Shown here piece by piece: positions 27,161 to 40,244 of a stretch of 64,000 bases of DNA. The stretch comes from Ascidia mentula (taxonomy: Eukaryota > Chordata > Ascidiacea > Phlebobranchia > Ascidiidae): positions 3,596,001 through 3,660,000 of the forward strand of contig OX387203.1 of NCBI GenBank assembly GCA_947561715.1. The letters are read 5' to 3'. The notes beneath the pieces are model-generated. The model was not told the origin of the DNA. It made no database searches and was given only the letters and a program-made list of their open reading frames with translations. The first letter of the stretch is position 1, and each line of letters begins with the position of its first letter. Position numbers and translations under genes: made by a program.

Positions 27161-28436
27161 AAACATACACCTTTGGTATGATGCAATCACCTGTAAAACA
27201 AAGAGTCTTGTGATATGGTTTTGGTTCCTCTTTTTTGAAAAAGATTGAAGATTTGTTAAATCGTTCATGGGATGAAAATTGGCCCCAAAGACAAGCCAAA
27301 TTTTTTATTTTAATGGATCTTGAAATTTTTGGTCACATTGCTTAAGTATCCTTAATCTTAAAATCCTTGTATATTTTGTCATGTGATCCATGCGTCATAA
27401 CACTAACACCTGGCGCCAAAACTCATAAGAATTTTTTGCTGTGTTAGGGGTGTTAAATTCAAATTGCAAACAGAAGAAATGTAAACGAATTCGGGCTAAA
27501 TATTCTGTCTGTGTAGGTTTTTTTATTATAATTATAAGATCCACCATCTTATGTTGTCAGTGAACAGAGCACATGTTTCAATATAGTTTGCAAAAAAATC
27601 GCATCAAAATATTTGCCTAATGGACTCAGGGCGACGTTTGATCAATGCGATAATATGAAAATGGCAGAAACTCCGTTGATAGGGTGGTAATATAAAACGT
27701 GTTTCAACAGCAACGCAACCGAACACATGTTAGCGATATCACGAAAAAAAACTTGTTTGTGGGCATCTAAATGTAAATATGAATCAGGACGCATAAACAC
27801 GTGCACATATAAATCTTCTTTACACATTTTCTTCCTTGTAATCGTATTTTTATTCCTTTAAATCACAGGTAGCCACGTCATTGTTCTATTTGATCAATGC
27901 ATAGTTCAACACTTTGGGAGCCGGAATTTCTTCCTTGTTTAAAGCATTTCGTACGCAGCAATTCTTAGGATTATTTCGATGGTTTGGTCACACGGATTTT
28001 TTAGTGGGGTTAGGAGTAGATCTGGCAGCAGAAACTTGTTTAAATTGCCACACAACAAAACACAACCCCATAAAAGATAACGCCATAACTACAACTGGTG
28101 TTATATCTTGCGTCACAAAATCAACGGCTTGAACGAGTGTTGGTGCAAGGACATCCAATGAACCGTTGTTAGGCGCGGGGGTCAGTCCAAGGAGGTATGA
28201 CATCAAGGAGTAAACATGTATGGAGTCAAATCCATCCACTGTCAGGTTTTTCTGGAGGAAAACACATAGGGTTTGCAGACGATGTAGCGCTTGTAATTCG
28301 CACTCCATGATCGCCAAAATCGTTTGTAATATTTAATAAAATGACGCATGGTTGTTTAATTTACTTAGGGACATCCCTGCAATAAATTCCTTTATGTTTG
28401 CCAAAGGTCGATTGTGAACTTGATGCAAACAATTTG

Positions 28437-28483
28437 TTGCTCGAGGGTTCGAGTCCCGATGGGGTTCTCGAACCCTCGAGCAA
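28437..28483. repeat. Perfect 17-bp hairpin with tRNA T-arm-like sequence
   Basis: Arms 28437-28453 and 28467-28483 are perfect inverted repeats around GGTTCGAG. The left arm continues as GGTTCGAGTCCC, which matches the B box of tRNA-derived promoters. Units B and C keep only the left half (near 43365 and 58665). It may be the remnant of a tRNA-derived SINE; no A box was found. Confidence 0.45.
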
Positions 28484-28936
28484 CACATTGTTTTGCATTT
28501 TGCAATCACAAAGTGACTCCGTATATTGCTGGCATGTTGCAGCCTTTGTTATTTAATCTCGTCTAACCAACCTTAAATGAGGGCCCGATACTAAAGTAGA
28601 TTCCGTACATGTCGGTTATATTATTGTCGTAACCGTGTTGACCCTTTTCGTTATGGAATCCTGGAAACATCTGAAACATATCGCAAAGTATGTTGTACGT
28701 TTTGTGCTAAAACGATTTACCCAATTTTGTAGTTTTAATGAAAGCTGTTGCGATTCATATGGATGTTTCTGTTGTTATTGAAACGCTATATGGGAAAAGT
28801 CTGCAGTGTCGCTAAAAATGTTTTCATTATCGTTTTTTAGGCTCTATTTCGTCACATCAGGCAATTCCGCACTTAATTTGGATGCGATATTTGTTGATAA
28901 ATATATTTTGGCATACTACTGGTCAAGTGTTTAAAC

Positions 28937-29156
28937 CAGTGTTCACCAACCGCTGGTACGCGACGGCATTTCATGCGGTACGCGAGCACCGTTTCATAAT
29001 TAGCGGATATAGTTCGAAATTTAAAAAATCGTATATGATATATCCAAATGTTTGTTACTTCATCCCTTAGGTTACTTTGTAACACTCAACTAGGTGGTAC
29101 GCGTCATTTTTCACCCTCCAAGTGGTACGCAAGCACAAAAAGGTTGGGAATCACTG
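28937..29156. mobile_element. hAT-like MITE, unit A
   Basis: About 220 bp, non-coding. Ends are CAGTG...CCAACC and GGTTGGGAATCACTG, with GGTACGC/GCGTACC repeats inside. It is flanked by an 8-base duplication GTTTAAAC/GTTTAAAG (7 of 8 match). The CAGTG-type termini and 8-base target duplication fit the hAT superfamily. It lies in an ENPP intron. Confidence 0.7.
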
Positions 29157-30977
29157 GTTTAAAGGAGGTAATCCTCCAGTTCGAACCATAGACCGCGGCA
29201 CAAATTTGGCTCATCTAGTTTTTAAATTTAGCCCGCCAGGGGTTCGTATAAAATTGCATCGTCTCTTGAGAAAGTTGTTCATATTGCAGCAGTTTATTGT
29301 AATTTGATTGTCCGTTTTTGCTATTCGGTTACGGTATTTGAACGTAACTTTTGCTGATAGAAGGAAGTCCATAACCGTTATTGTGTTTTCTCTACCTCAT
29401 AGCAAATAACCTGCGTCATCGCACACGTTCGTGCGGCTTCTGGTTTTGTATTATGCAATGATCCTAAACCTGGACTGTTTCCTAGACGGAAATATTCATC
29501 AATGGCTTTGCATTTTCAGATGTTTGGCCGCAGAGAGATAGCAACAACTGATAAGACCCATTACTGTAGTCAACCCTTCTCGTAGGACGAATTTCGCTAA
29601 TTGTTGAATAGATGTAAGCAATATGTTGATGTAACTTGCCTCGTAAAGTTTGTATCCTTTGTGTGCAAGAAGGAATATTGACGTCACTCTTTCATGATTG
29701 AAATGCCACCTTTCCGGCATTTCGTCTTTTAGGTAAACGTCCATCTTTAAATTTGCATCTGAAATTTGTTATTTTAAAGCTAAGATGCTGATCATATTAA
29801 GCAATTTCAAACAAAAGTGTGTTTATCATTAGTGCTGCTGTTAAATAAACACTGCATATTAACATGTCCCGCATTTAACTTTTTCTTCTTTAAAGTAGTA
29901 AACTCCAAAGTTTTTGCAGCTATGAAATTTGTTTCATATGCTATTTCATATACTATATAATACAGATATTGTATCCTCGTCTTTTATGCTCGTGTCCACT
30001 TCAGTCACTCCGTGGTCGCTGCAACAATGCCAAATAAAATGATCTGTAACGTCTTGTTTTATGTGGTAATTTCTGCAGCAATGTAAAGCCAACGTACGCT
30101 GATACCTCGATATTAGTCCAAGGCCGCATATCTGTATTTCTATTAAAATAAGTTTTGTCGTCGGGAAATACCCATCTTGATATCCTCTGTCACAATGTAA
30201 CAATAACAAAACAGAGCAATCAGTGATGTACAACTTTGCAGTTAAGTGAGTACACATGAAAGTTTAGTCTGCATTTACACACAAATGCTACAGAACGTTG
30301 TCAAATACCTTGCTAATATATGGTGTCAGAAGCCGATTAAGGTTGTACCTGGTAATAATGATGTCCAGTTCCTCGGACAAACCTGATGATTTCACTTTGT
30401 CCAACATATAGAAAATAGTGCGATTCACCTTCGACAAGACATCATTTATTATCAAGGACGACCAGGGTCCGTGCGTGTGGCATAGATTGTCCGGCTGAAA
30501 AAATGTGTGAGCGGTTTTTTTATATTGGGTCTGGAGCCATTTTACGTATTTTTACTCATCAAAAAATCGCAACATAGACGGAACAAATTCTGAGAAAGTA
30601 AGTCCTGTCTATGGTATCGATAAATCAACGTGACTTTGAAGTCCAGCACCCACAAAAAATTGCCAGCTAGATTGCTTCATCAATACACATCACAAAGTAA
30701 TTTGTTGTCACACAGAAAAAGACAATGCCTATCGGAGGGCAAGACTCTCAGATTACTGAGGAGGTCCAACTAAGTTTAAATACATAGCCTAATTTTGTCC
30801 TAAAAGTTATATCTAGGAAAGGTATTAACATGTTATGCAGTGTTCTGTGAAAATAACACTGTCACAGGGGACATCGTAATATCTATTCAACACATAACAG
30901 AACACTTTTCGGCCTATTATTATTGTGGCAGTAGACTTTAATCGTTATAAACTGTAACATTCATTTATCCATTTTAG

Positions 30978-31087
30978 CTACAACCACAACAGCTGCACCA
31001 ACAACGACGAGTTCATTTGCAAATCCATTGACAGCAAGCCGGCTATGGACTGTTTCCATTCTATTTCTTGCATTAACACTTTTGTAA
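30978..31087 (+). pseudogene. Orphan copy of the EGF/GPI terminal exon
   Basis: Near-identical to 18069-18178: Thr-rich stalk then hydrophobic tail and stop, with the acceptor intact. Two replacements are visible (Trp to Arg at the start of the tail, Leu to Val). No EGF exons precede it in this unit, so alone it makes no protein. It marks where the duplication cut the gene. Trans-use as an alternative last exon for the upstream gene is possible in principle. Confidence 0.8.
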
Positions 31088-33470
31088 AGCAGGCGCTGTG
31101 TCATGTTGTACACATTATTGTATTTGGCTTATGCCCATACCTACAGCTATATTCAGGAAACCTGTCCATGCATTCAGTGTGTGTTACTACCATAGAAGAG
31201 GATTTTCGCTATGTACATTTTATTTGAAAATAGACTGTGTTGCGCGTTTTGTTTGCAAAAACGCCAAAAAGTGTTGTGTAAATTGCGCATTTATGTAAAT
31301 ACGATTATCACATGTTTCAATTTGCGATAAAGTTGTCAAATTAAGGCGTACTACTTGTTTGTGTATTACATTTTCGACTGTGATTTGCGGCTGAAGTTCA
31401 GTTTTAACTTTTTCGAACATTGTTTAATAAAAGTTACGTCGACATTGGGTTCAAAGATATGAAAATAAAATTAGGCCTAATACCATTGCAGCCATAAGAA
31501 ACAAACGTTGTAGATAACTACATAAACTTGAACCAGTAGCAATTTAGGCCTATAATAAATACAATATTTCTGCAGTCAGGCTAGGCCTATTTTGCATGGA
31601 CTTTTGTAGACTCATGTCCCGACAATTATTTTCATTTTCTGCAAACCAGGGCGCTGTCTTTTGATCGTTACCGCGACGTGGTGTTTATTCACCATGTTGT
31701 CCCCACACTATTGCACGAACATTGCGCAATATCCGGACCAACATTGCGACATGATGAAACACAGGCCAACGTCAGAATCTCTGTTCACACAGAATAGCCC
31801 AGCAGAGCGTAGCACGCATAATTTGACAGCAGGAACGATAGCCTATGTGAGTTTTATTTGGCGCAATAAAATATTCAAACCCTAATGTTTCGAAATGAAA
31901 TTGTTGTTTTTTGTCATATCATTGTGTTTTGACATATAACGCTACGTATAGGCTAAAATACGAGATTTAACTGACTTACGCCCAAAAAACAAAAATCCGC
32001 ATTTGATAAAATAGCAACGTTTCTTAAAAAAAAGTACATTTAAATAGCTTTTTCTCCGTTTCAAAATAGCACAAATCGAAGTATAAGAACGTTTTGGCGA
32101 CCATGTCTGTTGGTAAAAAGATTTACGGAAGGATAATCTTTGTTAAGTATATCTTCATTCTTCAGCTTTTCATTAGATTGTTCGTGAACCCACTAAACAG
32201 AAAATGTTTGTTTTTTGTGTACTGTTTTTTTTTAAATTTAATTGGTTAATTGCGCGTGATCCGTCCTCATTTGTTCATAACATTTCTATGCACTTTTTTC
32301 TTGTTTGTTCATGAAAGCGAAAAGTGGACAGGGTGGTCACTGGTCAGTTGTTTCGGTATTGGTTAAAAAAGTGCGAATAAAAGGCAGCAAAGCTCGTCGT
32401 TGACGTTCAACTATTTACACTACACAGAAGGTTAGTTTTTGGAATGCATTGTTTACTTTGTCATGTAGTCTGCGTATTGTGTATTGCCGCCGAAAGCTGT
32501 ATGTTTGTTTCTGTTCCTATATTGTTTACCATTGTTAGGTAATTCGTTTTCACATTGTGAAGTTTTCAAAAACTGTTTTACTATATCAAATAATGTTTTT
32601 TTTCTATATATTTTTTTATCTGCTTACCAGATTCGAAAGTTTGTAATTGCGTGGAGGATTTCTTGGTTTTGCAACGTATGCTGCAATAGGTAGCGTTTAG
32701 GTTAGGCATAGAGTTCCTAGATGAACCTCACTTTAAAGTTTATGGTCCTTGACCCTTTAAGGCCTGAGCCTCCTTTCTTCTGGTTTCAAACTTCCAATTT
32801 GTATGTACAATTTTATTCTTACCAAGTGCTAACATAAAGACACAAGGCAGGCAATGTTAACTTGCAAAAGCGAACAATAGTTATAGAGGAAATGGCCGCA
32901 CCAGCCAGACAAGCGAAGCAACGTTGTACAACATACATTGAAGGCAGAGCAAACTTGGGTTGACATGGTCAGACTTGGGCCCATGCCAGCAGAGACGATA
33001 TACTGGAAATTACAAACAACACATGGCCAATTTAGCTTTAGTGACATAACAATATGACTTTTATGCATCGTTTAGTTTTGTTAATTATGAATTCGTTGTA
33101 TATTCCTCCCCACCGAGTATTAGACGAACACAAAAATGAGTTACGTGGAGTTGCACGTGACAAAAATGTTTTTGGGAATTCATTGTCTGTAAAAGAACAC
33201 ATGAGAAAACAAGATCATACATTTTTTTTGTAAAGGTTTTGTAATTTTAACATTTTCTTTTGGGTTTACAAGATTTTTTGCTTTTTAGTTTTTTTTTAAA
33301 TAAAGACGCACACAAACAATTTTCTTTCCATTATTGAAATTTTGCAAGGATGGTCAGGCCCACATAAAAAAAAGTATTTATTTTTTCCAGTTATTTATTT
33401 ACTCCAAAGTACATTTATACATGATGTATAGAATTACCATTTATTCTTTTTTTTCCTAAACAGGATTCAA
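31088..33470. other. Spacer of unit B
   Basis: Homologous to 18179-20240 with small indels and without the 19061-19200 insertion. No coding exon recognised. The putative promoter at 32376 is listed separately. Confidence 0.6.
32376..32430 (+). promoter_or_regulatory. Putative plus-strand core promoter and 5' exon, unit B
   Basis: AATAAAA at 32376-32382, then a short exon-like stretch ending CAGAAG before GTTAGT, matching units A and C in position and spacing. Target gene unknown. Confidence 0.25.
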
Positions 33471-36400
33471 TTAGCGATGACATTCATGGTTACAATTTCT
33501 GCAAACTGAGCCATTACACTCTGGACAAATGTATCCCCATAAGTTGACGTGGAATCGACGATTGCAGCAAAAGAAGGTAGGGCATCTGTGTCCTCTTAGT
33601 ATCTCATTCTCGCACAACCCCAGGCCACATTGGACGCATCTCTCCAGATTGTAGTTAGGCAACAATTCCTGAATATATTGTTCGCATGCATATTAATTAG
33701 ATGTTGTTGGTTTTCTAAAATCTCTACATGTAAGGTTCACAGGCTATGTATGATCAGAATATTACAGCTGTAATCCCCAAATATAAAGGGCCTGTGCAGT
33801 GGGGTGATCCTGCCTTGCTATGCGAAAGCATCTGTAATCTCTACATGTATATACATATGTACATCACATGTAAATTTTATTGTATTGATGTAATTATTGT
33901 GATCAAAAAGTTTTGCGAAGTGTTTAGAAATGAAGCCACAATGTATTGAGTATATTAAAGCTAAAAGAAAAACAATATATGAAGCAAAAAAGTTTCAGTT
34001 TGTTCACTTACCCCACATGCACAGTGTATCGGTGGAGAAAGATCCACAAAAGGTTGTACACTAAAAAACACATGAGTGTTACTATACCTTGTGTGGAAAA
34101 AAATGTCATGTACAAAAATTTAAAACATTATTTATGTCAAAAAATCTACTTTGAAATAGACATACCCAGGGGGTCTTTGGTGTAAACTGGTGCTCTCTTG
34201 TGGAACAACTTCAACTGTATCCAATGTTCCCCTGCCACCAAAAGGTCGTGCTTGTCCTGTGCAGTAAAAGTTACTCTCATTTTGTATCGAAACAGAGCGA
34301 TTCTTTTTTATATGTAGTATTCGTTAGCTTGAAACAATTGTTTAACATTTGGTTAGTTTTTACTCTTATATTTGTCTTTTTGAGTAGTGTGTGAATATGT
34401 TTTATATAATTACCAAACTGTTCCAGTTGCTGGAACCCCCAGTCTTTTTTATTAACAGATGACACACAAATTGAACCGTAAAGTGGCTCATCTGGCCATT
34501 GATCCTCATTTTGAGTACCTGAAATAGGAGTTTGATTTAAATACAATAGGAAACCCAGTGCTACTGTTGTTGCTAGGCATTGTAGAACTGTACTTCCGGC
34601 ACAAAAAGGTTTTCCTTGCATTTTTATGGTGTTGTGTGTACATGGTAAACTGCTGCTCCATAACTCTGAAGAAGTTTCACCCCATGACGGGTGAAATGTT
34701 GGTCACAATAAAATCTATGTAACTTTTGTGCCAGAAGGACAGTTATCTCAAACATTTAAAACCTGGTGAAAACCACATTTGAAAGAAACAAAGCACAGAT
34801 AAGCCCTCACTTGAAAGTTCCAGTATAAATTTTTTATTCACATAATAGTATCAGCTTTTTAAAAAAAAATTCTATTGGAACTTTCAGGTGAGGGCGGACA
34901 TATGGTGGTCATGTTGCACTGCTGCATAATCATAAGCCTTGTCAGACAATCATCATGTTTACATGCCACCACGATATCAAACTCTGCAGAAATAAGGTAG
35001 TATCGCCCCACTGAGATGCTTGGTAATAAATGCAATATTTAGGTAGAAAAAACAGTAGTTTTTCAATGTCATCAATATTAGTTCGAGCTTTAGTTTGTAT
35101 ATTTGTTGAAGTGCTGTAAAGGCCCTGTTCGTTACAATGACAATACCAGAATTTTCAGTCTCCTACCACATATGTGCTCTGCTACTGGTTCTAGATCTTC
35201 TATTTGATTTTGCTCCACAGGCGACATAATTTGTTGACGTTGATTTTGCTGCACTTCATCATACTGTAGGTCATTTCTTCCAACAGATGATGCAGCAATT
35301 GAACTGTCAAGTGGCTCATCTGTCGAATGATCCTCATTTTGAGTTCCTGAAATAGGAGTTTGAATCTAAATGCTTGCTTGCTTGCTGTTAAACGTACAAA
35401 AAAACTTTCAAAACCCAGTGCTACTGTTGTTTCTAGGCTTTGTAGAACTGTACTTCCGGCACAAAGAGTTTTACTTGCATTTCTATGGTGTTTTGTTAAC
35501 ATGGTAAACTGTTGCTCCATAACCCTGAAGAAGTTTCATCCGATGACCGGTGAAACGTTGGTCACAATAAAATCTATGTAACTTTTGTGCCAGAAGGACA
35601 GTTCTTTTAAACATTTAAAACCTGATAAAAAAACACATTCGAAAAACACAAAGCACATAGAAATATATTTACTAATGAAGCAATATAAATAATATCCTAC
35701 CATCTGGTCCAAGTGGACTCTCGTTACATTGGTTCTCTTCCAATGGAAGGGTGTGCTGTTGATTATTTCCATCTGGCTCTGGGACATTGTTTTCATGGGC
35801 AACTAAGTGCCAAATATATTAATATAAACATTGTAATACCTTTAGCATTCTTATTCCAATTTTGTTAAAATCTTTTAGGATTAGCAATTATGTTGCAATT
35901 TTTTTCCGTACCAATGCTTTGCGATTGTTTTGCAGACTGTGGGAATTCTCCAATTTGGTTTTGCCCTGTAGTAGTTTGTTGACTGTTAGTTGGTGGATGC
36001 ACATCCTGTTCTGAAACATTTGGTTGTGTTCCATTCTGTTGTTGCCCCTCGTCTGAAAGTGTCATTTTTTTAAAAAAAGAACTTGGCACTGTATCTTAGT
36101 GGTAATATATGTTTCATAAATTATGCTTAAAAAAAACTTCACAATTAATGTTTTCACAAAAAAAAATTTTTGTATTATTTGCATTTTATCTAAGGCATTT
36201 TTTTCGTACCACTGCCTTGCAATTGTTTTGCAGACTGTGGGAATTCTCTGCTTTGGTTTTGCTCCACAGTTGTTTGTTGGTGGTCAGTTGTCGGTTGCAT
36301 GTTCAAATGTGGAACGTTTGTTTGGGTTCCATTCTGTTGTTGCCCCTCATCTGAAAGAATAAATTTTTTTTAAAAAACTTGGCACTGGATCTCAGCATGG

Positions 36401-39400
36401 ACATATTGTGGCCCTGTTGCACTGGAACACAAGCACATGCCTTGCCTGACATGTTTACGCGCCACCACAGTATCAAACTATGCAGAAATAATGCATAGGG
36501 CCTACTCTCAGTTACTAAGACAGTATCACTCCTCTGGGTGGCTTAGTAATTAATGCAATTCTTGCTGGTGCCAAGTCATTTTTTAAATTGAGCAACCCAC
36601 CAGTGACATTATGTATGTGCTCGCGGTGACCTTGTTCTGCCACTAAAGGTGGTTGAGGTTGTGGATTGATCTCTGGATCTGCAGCATCGTGCATACATAC
36701 AACTAGAAACAACAGTAAATTTTCAATGTCATAAATATTAGTTCCAGCATTAAGGTAGCATATTTGTTGGAAGTGCTGTAAAGGCCCTTTTGGTAACAAT
36801 GGCAATACCAAGATTGTCAGTCTCCTACCACTTCTGTGCTCTGCTACTGGTTCTTGATCTGCTCTTTGATTCTGCTCGACAGGCAACATAATTTGTTGTC
36901 GTTGATTTTGCTGCACTTCATCTTGCTGTTGGTCATTCTCATCTTGGTCCAAACCATCAGTTTCAAAAAGCTGTGGATGACTCTAAAACATTTTAAGATT
37001 TTAGTTTTGTGAAGTATATGTTGTTAATACTTGAATATGTTTTTGGTCAGTCGGCATACAACTTGTATGCTGGGTAAATATCTGTGTTGATAGGTATACA
37101 GTAAACCTTTGTTAATCAAGTTAGATTTGAACAACAAATACATACAACTTATGCAAAGTTCTGGTTTATCTGAAGGCACATGTTTCAGACTTCAATTTTT
37201 CTTGATCAGTGGTTCTTAAGTAACCCTTTACCAACACACCCTTTGCTGTCCTTTTATGCTCTCCCCTAGTTTAAGTAACTATGCCAAAATTACTGTATGT
37301 TGTAAATGGAAGAAAGTGTTTTTAAACATAGGGGTAGATTTTTGCACATTACCAGGTGTGCGGCGAAAAAAAATACAAAGGTCAGAAGGTCGTTTGCAAG
37401 CCAAATATAAGGTTACAGCGTGGCTGAAAAAACTGTACGTAACATGGTTTTCGTGACATACTCAACAGGCGTTTTTCTCTACACAAACGACAAAATCTTT
37501 TTTTTATCGTTCCTCACCTACATGATTTCGCTTGTGTTGCGTAATTGTAGGTGTGCAGCACCCCTGTACACTGTACCCCCGTACTCTATGCCAGTGTTTT
37601 TAATTGTTTCCACTCAGCTTTCTTAATTATTAATACAAGGTTCAATTTCAAGAAGTAGTAAACCAAAATATGACATAACAACTGGCTTGAATTGATATTG
37701 TTGAAAGATTGTGTTACTTAATAATTTAAATTTTCTTCCCAGTTCCCACTTATAGACTCATCTATCATTTTCTTCCCTGCCAGTTCTAAAACATGATGTT
37801 GAACGTACCTGGGCATCACTTGATGGGTACACAGAATCTTTCACAACGGCCACAGTCCTGAAAAATACCAAAAAAATTAATAAGATCCTAAAAATGATTC
37901 AGCAACAAAAAACATATATATTTACATTGAGGTCTGACTTGTAGAAAAAGATACCGGGAGGCTGCAAAAATAATGTTTGGATTGGAACTTACAAAACATT
38001 AATTTTGCTTTGCATAAAATAATAAAACAAAACCTTACTGTATCAGTTGTGTTGTTTGAATGTCAACAAAGTTTTCTGTTTCATCTAAACAAGAAACAAA
38101 AGCTAAAAACTTTGATCAACATACATTTTGACTGTCAAATTTACCTGACTTTGGAAGATTTTCTTCAAAAGGTACATAATTACTCAAAGGATACTTGACA
38201 TCCAGAAACATCTGTGTGAATATGATCATGTATTTGTTTAAACATTGTCAAGTTTCTGGCATAGTGACAAAAAAAATTATTACCCGCAACTTTTCCTTTA
38301 TGAGAGAGACATCACCTGTAATTCAACGTTATTGTAATTACGACATGTTGTTGCACTAGAACTACAACATTTTATCTGATAAACTTTGAATTTTGCGGAA
38401 TATTTTGCTGACAAACCCTTTGACAAGTGCCATTGAACAGTATTTTATTTGTTGTTCTTGATCATCCAGAATCTTTGGTTTATTTGTAAAGCATATATTT
38501 AGATATTTAATGCAAACAATTATCCAAACAGAAGGTTAGCAATTGTGCAACTACTTACTTTTGGGGTTTGGTGGCATCTTTGGTGCAGTATCCATCCCAG
38601 TTTTGAGTTGATAGATGAGTGATGTTCTGTCGACAGTGCTTTCATCTAAGTATAAATTTTTGCTACCTAGTTAAGATACAAAAACAGGAATTTCAATGTC
38701 ACCGAAGGTACTACTCATGTTGTTTAGATATTATAGCTGTTACTTGGACTTGTATTGGATATATAGTAATAATGCAAATTTTTGAACCAATTTTGTTAAT
38801 ATTATGTTGCTGTTGCTGCCTTAATATTATGTTGCTGTTGAAAGCTACCTTCAAGAAACGCTTTTGCCGGTGGTGGTTTGCCAATCTGTGTTATTCCACC
38901 TGATGAGTTTCCAGTGTCTTGGTTTTCTTCAGCAACTACAAAGGGTTCATGAGGGTTTATATTGTTTTTTAGTTTGCAATTTATATTATTTTGAAACAAT
39001 ATAGATTCCAGTTCTGCTGTGTTTTACTGGGTATCGGATGGTAGCCTTTTTGAAAGTAATGTAAACCTTCTCAATACTTTAAAACCTATATTTTAATATA
39101 TGTACCACCTGGCAAGGTTTCCCTGTTACAGCTTTTTGTAGCGTTTGTAATAGATTATTTTGTAGTTTGTTTTGAATGGTTTACAGACTGTGTTATTTAA
39201 GATCAGATTTAACATTAGAGCAAATGTATCTTGCAGAAATAACCTGAAGAAACTTCTATTTTGTTTGTTTGTGCTGTAGCCTGATTACCATCTTCTGTTG
39301 GTAATTCAGTTGGACTGAACGGTTTATTCATTGTTTGATCCTCTAAAGACACCTCTGTAATAAAAATAGGAAAAAATGAAGACATTAAGTGTATGTTTAC

Positions 39401-40244
39401 ATAAGCTTTTAGAAATTCTAAAGGTAAAGTACCTGAAGGTGGCATGTTAGATGTTTCTTTGTCCACATTGCTGTGGTGTTGCATTGCATTTTTAGCAGCT
39501 GCAAACCCAATTTTTCTGACAGTTCCTACTCGCACTTCAGTGTCCTCAAATTGTACACCTGCATGGTAAAAGGTATGATTTGTACATGATTCCTACACAC
39601 ATAAAATTGGTGCATATATACATATATATATATGTATATATGTGTGTGTGTGTGTGTGTGTTAATCTACAGCCATTATATACAAACATTTGGTAAATTTT
39701 TAGTTAATTGAGCATGTCCAATAGCATATTACTTGTTGAAGGAACGTCCTTCACATTTTCACACTGTTTGGGGCTGGACGTTGTTACACTCATACAGTGT
39801 ACATCGTGGTTCAATCCCCAGTGTAGGTTTCTGTTCAGATTAAAATTTTCATGTTTATATAGAACTAGCCTTGCCTATCTTGAATGAATAAGGACATGCA
39901 GCATCTGATCTATCTAGGTTTTAAGCTAACTTGACAATATGTGTAATGTAAAGTATACACAATCCATAAAAACTTACTTGCTTTGGTTGCTTTGCTTGAA
40001 CTTGCTGTCATCAACCTTTAAGCACAATCACAATATATATATATAACAGAGAATGTTCAACTTAAGTGTGTATCCTAAAAACTACTAATGTAATTTTGTG
40101 TAATCGGGAGAATATTATGTTTTTATTATGCAGTATTTTGGCCTAACTTTCTACATAGTAATTTTATGTGTTTAATGTTTAAGTTAACTGACATTACATG
40201 CCTGAAGCAAGCACTACGGCAAAAACTCGCATTGAGTGTTCCAT
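33471..40244 (-). CDS. Gln-rich protein with Cys-rich C-terminus, unit B
   Basis: Second copy of the gene at 20241-25327. The last exons are 34166-34256, 34012-34060, 33766-33813 and 33471-33668, with phases as in A. The start codon is at 40244. Differences from A: the first-exon donor reads GC instead of GT; the fourth exon is lost, harmless to the frame because it is phase 1-1; a second DEGQQQN exon is present (about 35910-36054 and 36219-36353); and exon 35167-35346 is a chimera (see findings). The C-terminus has CCNRRFHV where A has CCNCQGRFHV, so one Cys is gone. The frame appears open throughout, but I did not verify every junction. Confidence 0.5.
34586..34744. mobile_element. Inverted-repeat element, unit B copy 1
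   Basis: About 159 bp. The left end AACTGTACTTCCGGCAC mirrors the right end GTGCCAGAAGGACAGTT. The interior carries GATGACGGGTGAAAT then GTTGGTCAC, a degenerate form of the motif in the copies at 35446 and 48358. It lies in an intron of the Gln-rich gene. Confidence 0.55.
35446..35603. mobile_element. Inverted-repeat element, unit B copy 2
   Basis: About 158 bp, with the same ends as the copy at 34586 and the interior GATGACCGGTGAAACGTTGG. Its arms resemble those of the element at 12945 (CTTCTGGCA-AAAAG core). Confidence 0.55.
39602..39661. repeat. AT/GT microsatellite
   Basis: Alternating TA runs followed by about nine GT repeats. Shorter versions occur at 52578-52617 and 53930-53955 in unit C. 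Confidence 0.85.

Larger units (their letters stand above)
27988..30494 (-). pseudogene. ENPP4/5-like ectophosphodiesterase, truncated copy, unit A
   Basis: Exons matching the intact gene at 58197-63227: exon 5 (30349-30494, PD-x3-H motif with HTHGP), a 5' piece of exon 6 (about 29963-30018, SDHGVTEVD then cut off after ISVL), exon 7 (29640-29758, with a GC donor), exon 8 (28572-28670, GQHGYDNN) and exon 9 (27988-28251, membrane segment). Exons 1-4 are absent because the duplication ends in the preceding intron. The rest of exon 6 is deleted, so no full enzyme can be made. A palindromic hAT-like element sits in the intron between exons 7 and 8. Confidence 0.8.
17950..30860. repeat. Segmental duplication unit A
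   Basis: Begins inside the last intron of the third EGF gene, at about 17950 (match to about 30862). It ends near 30860 in what corresponds to the ENPP intron before exon 4. It contains the EGF terminal exon, a possible promoter, a Gln-rich gene, a broken small gene and a broken ENPP gene. Edges were placed by eye and may be off by tens of bases. Confidence 0.8.

Noticed and set aside
28441..28470. tRNA gene on the strength of GGTTCGAGTCCC
   Set aside because: No A box, anticodon arm or acceptor stem could be drawn around it.
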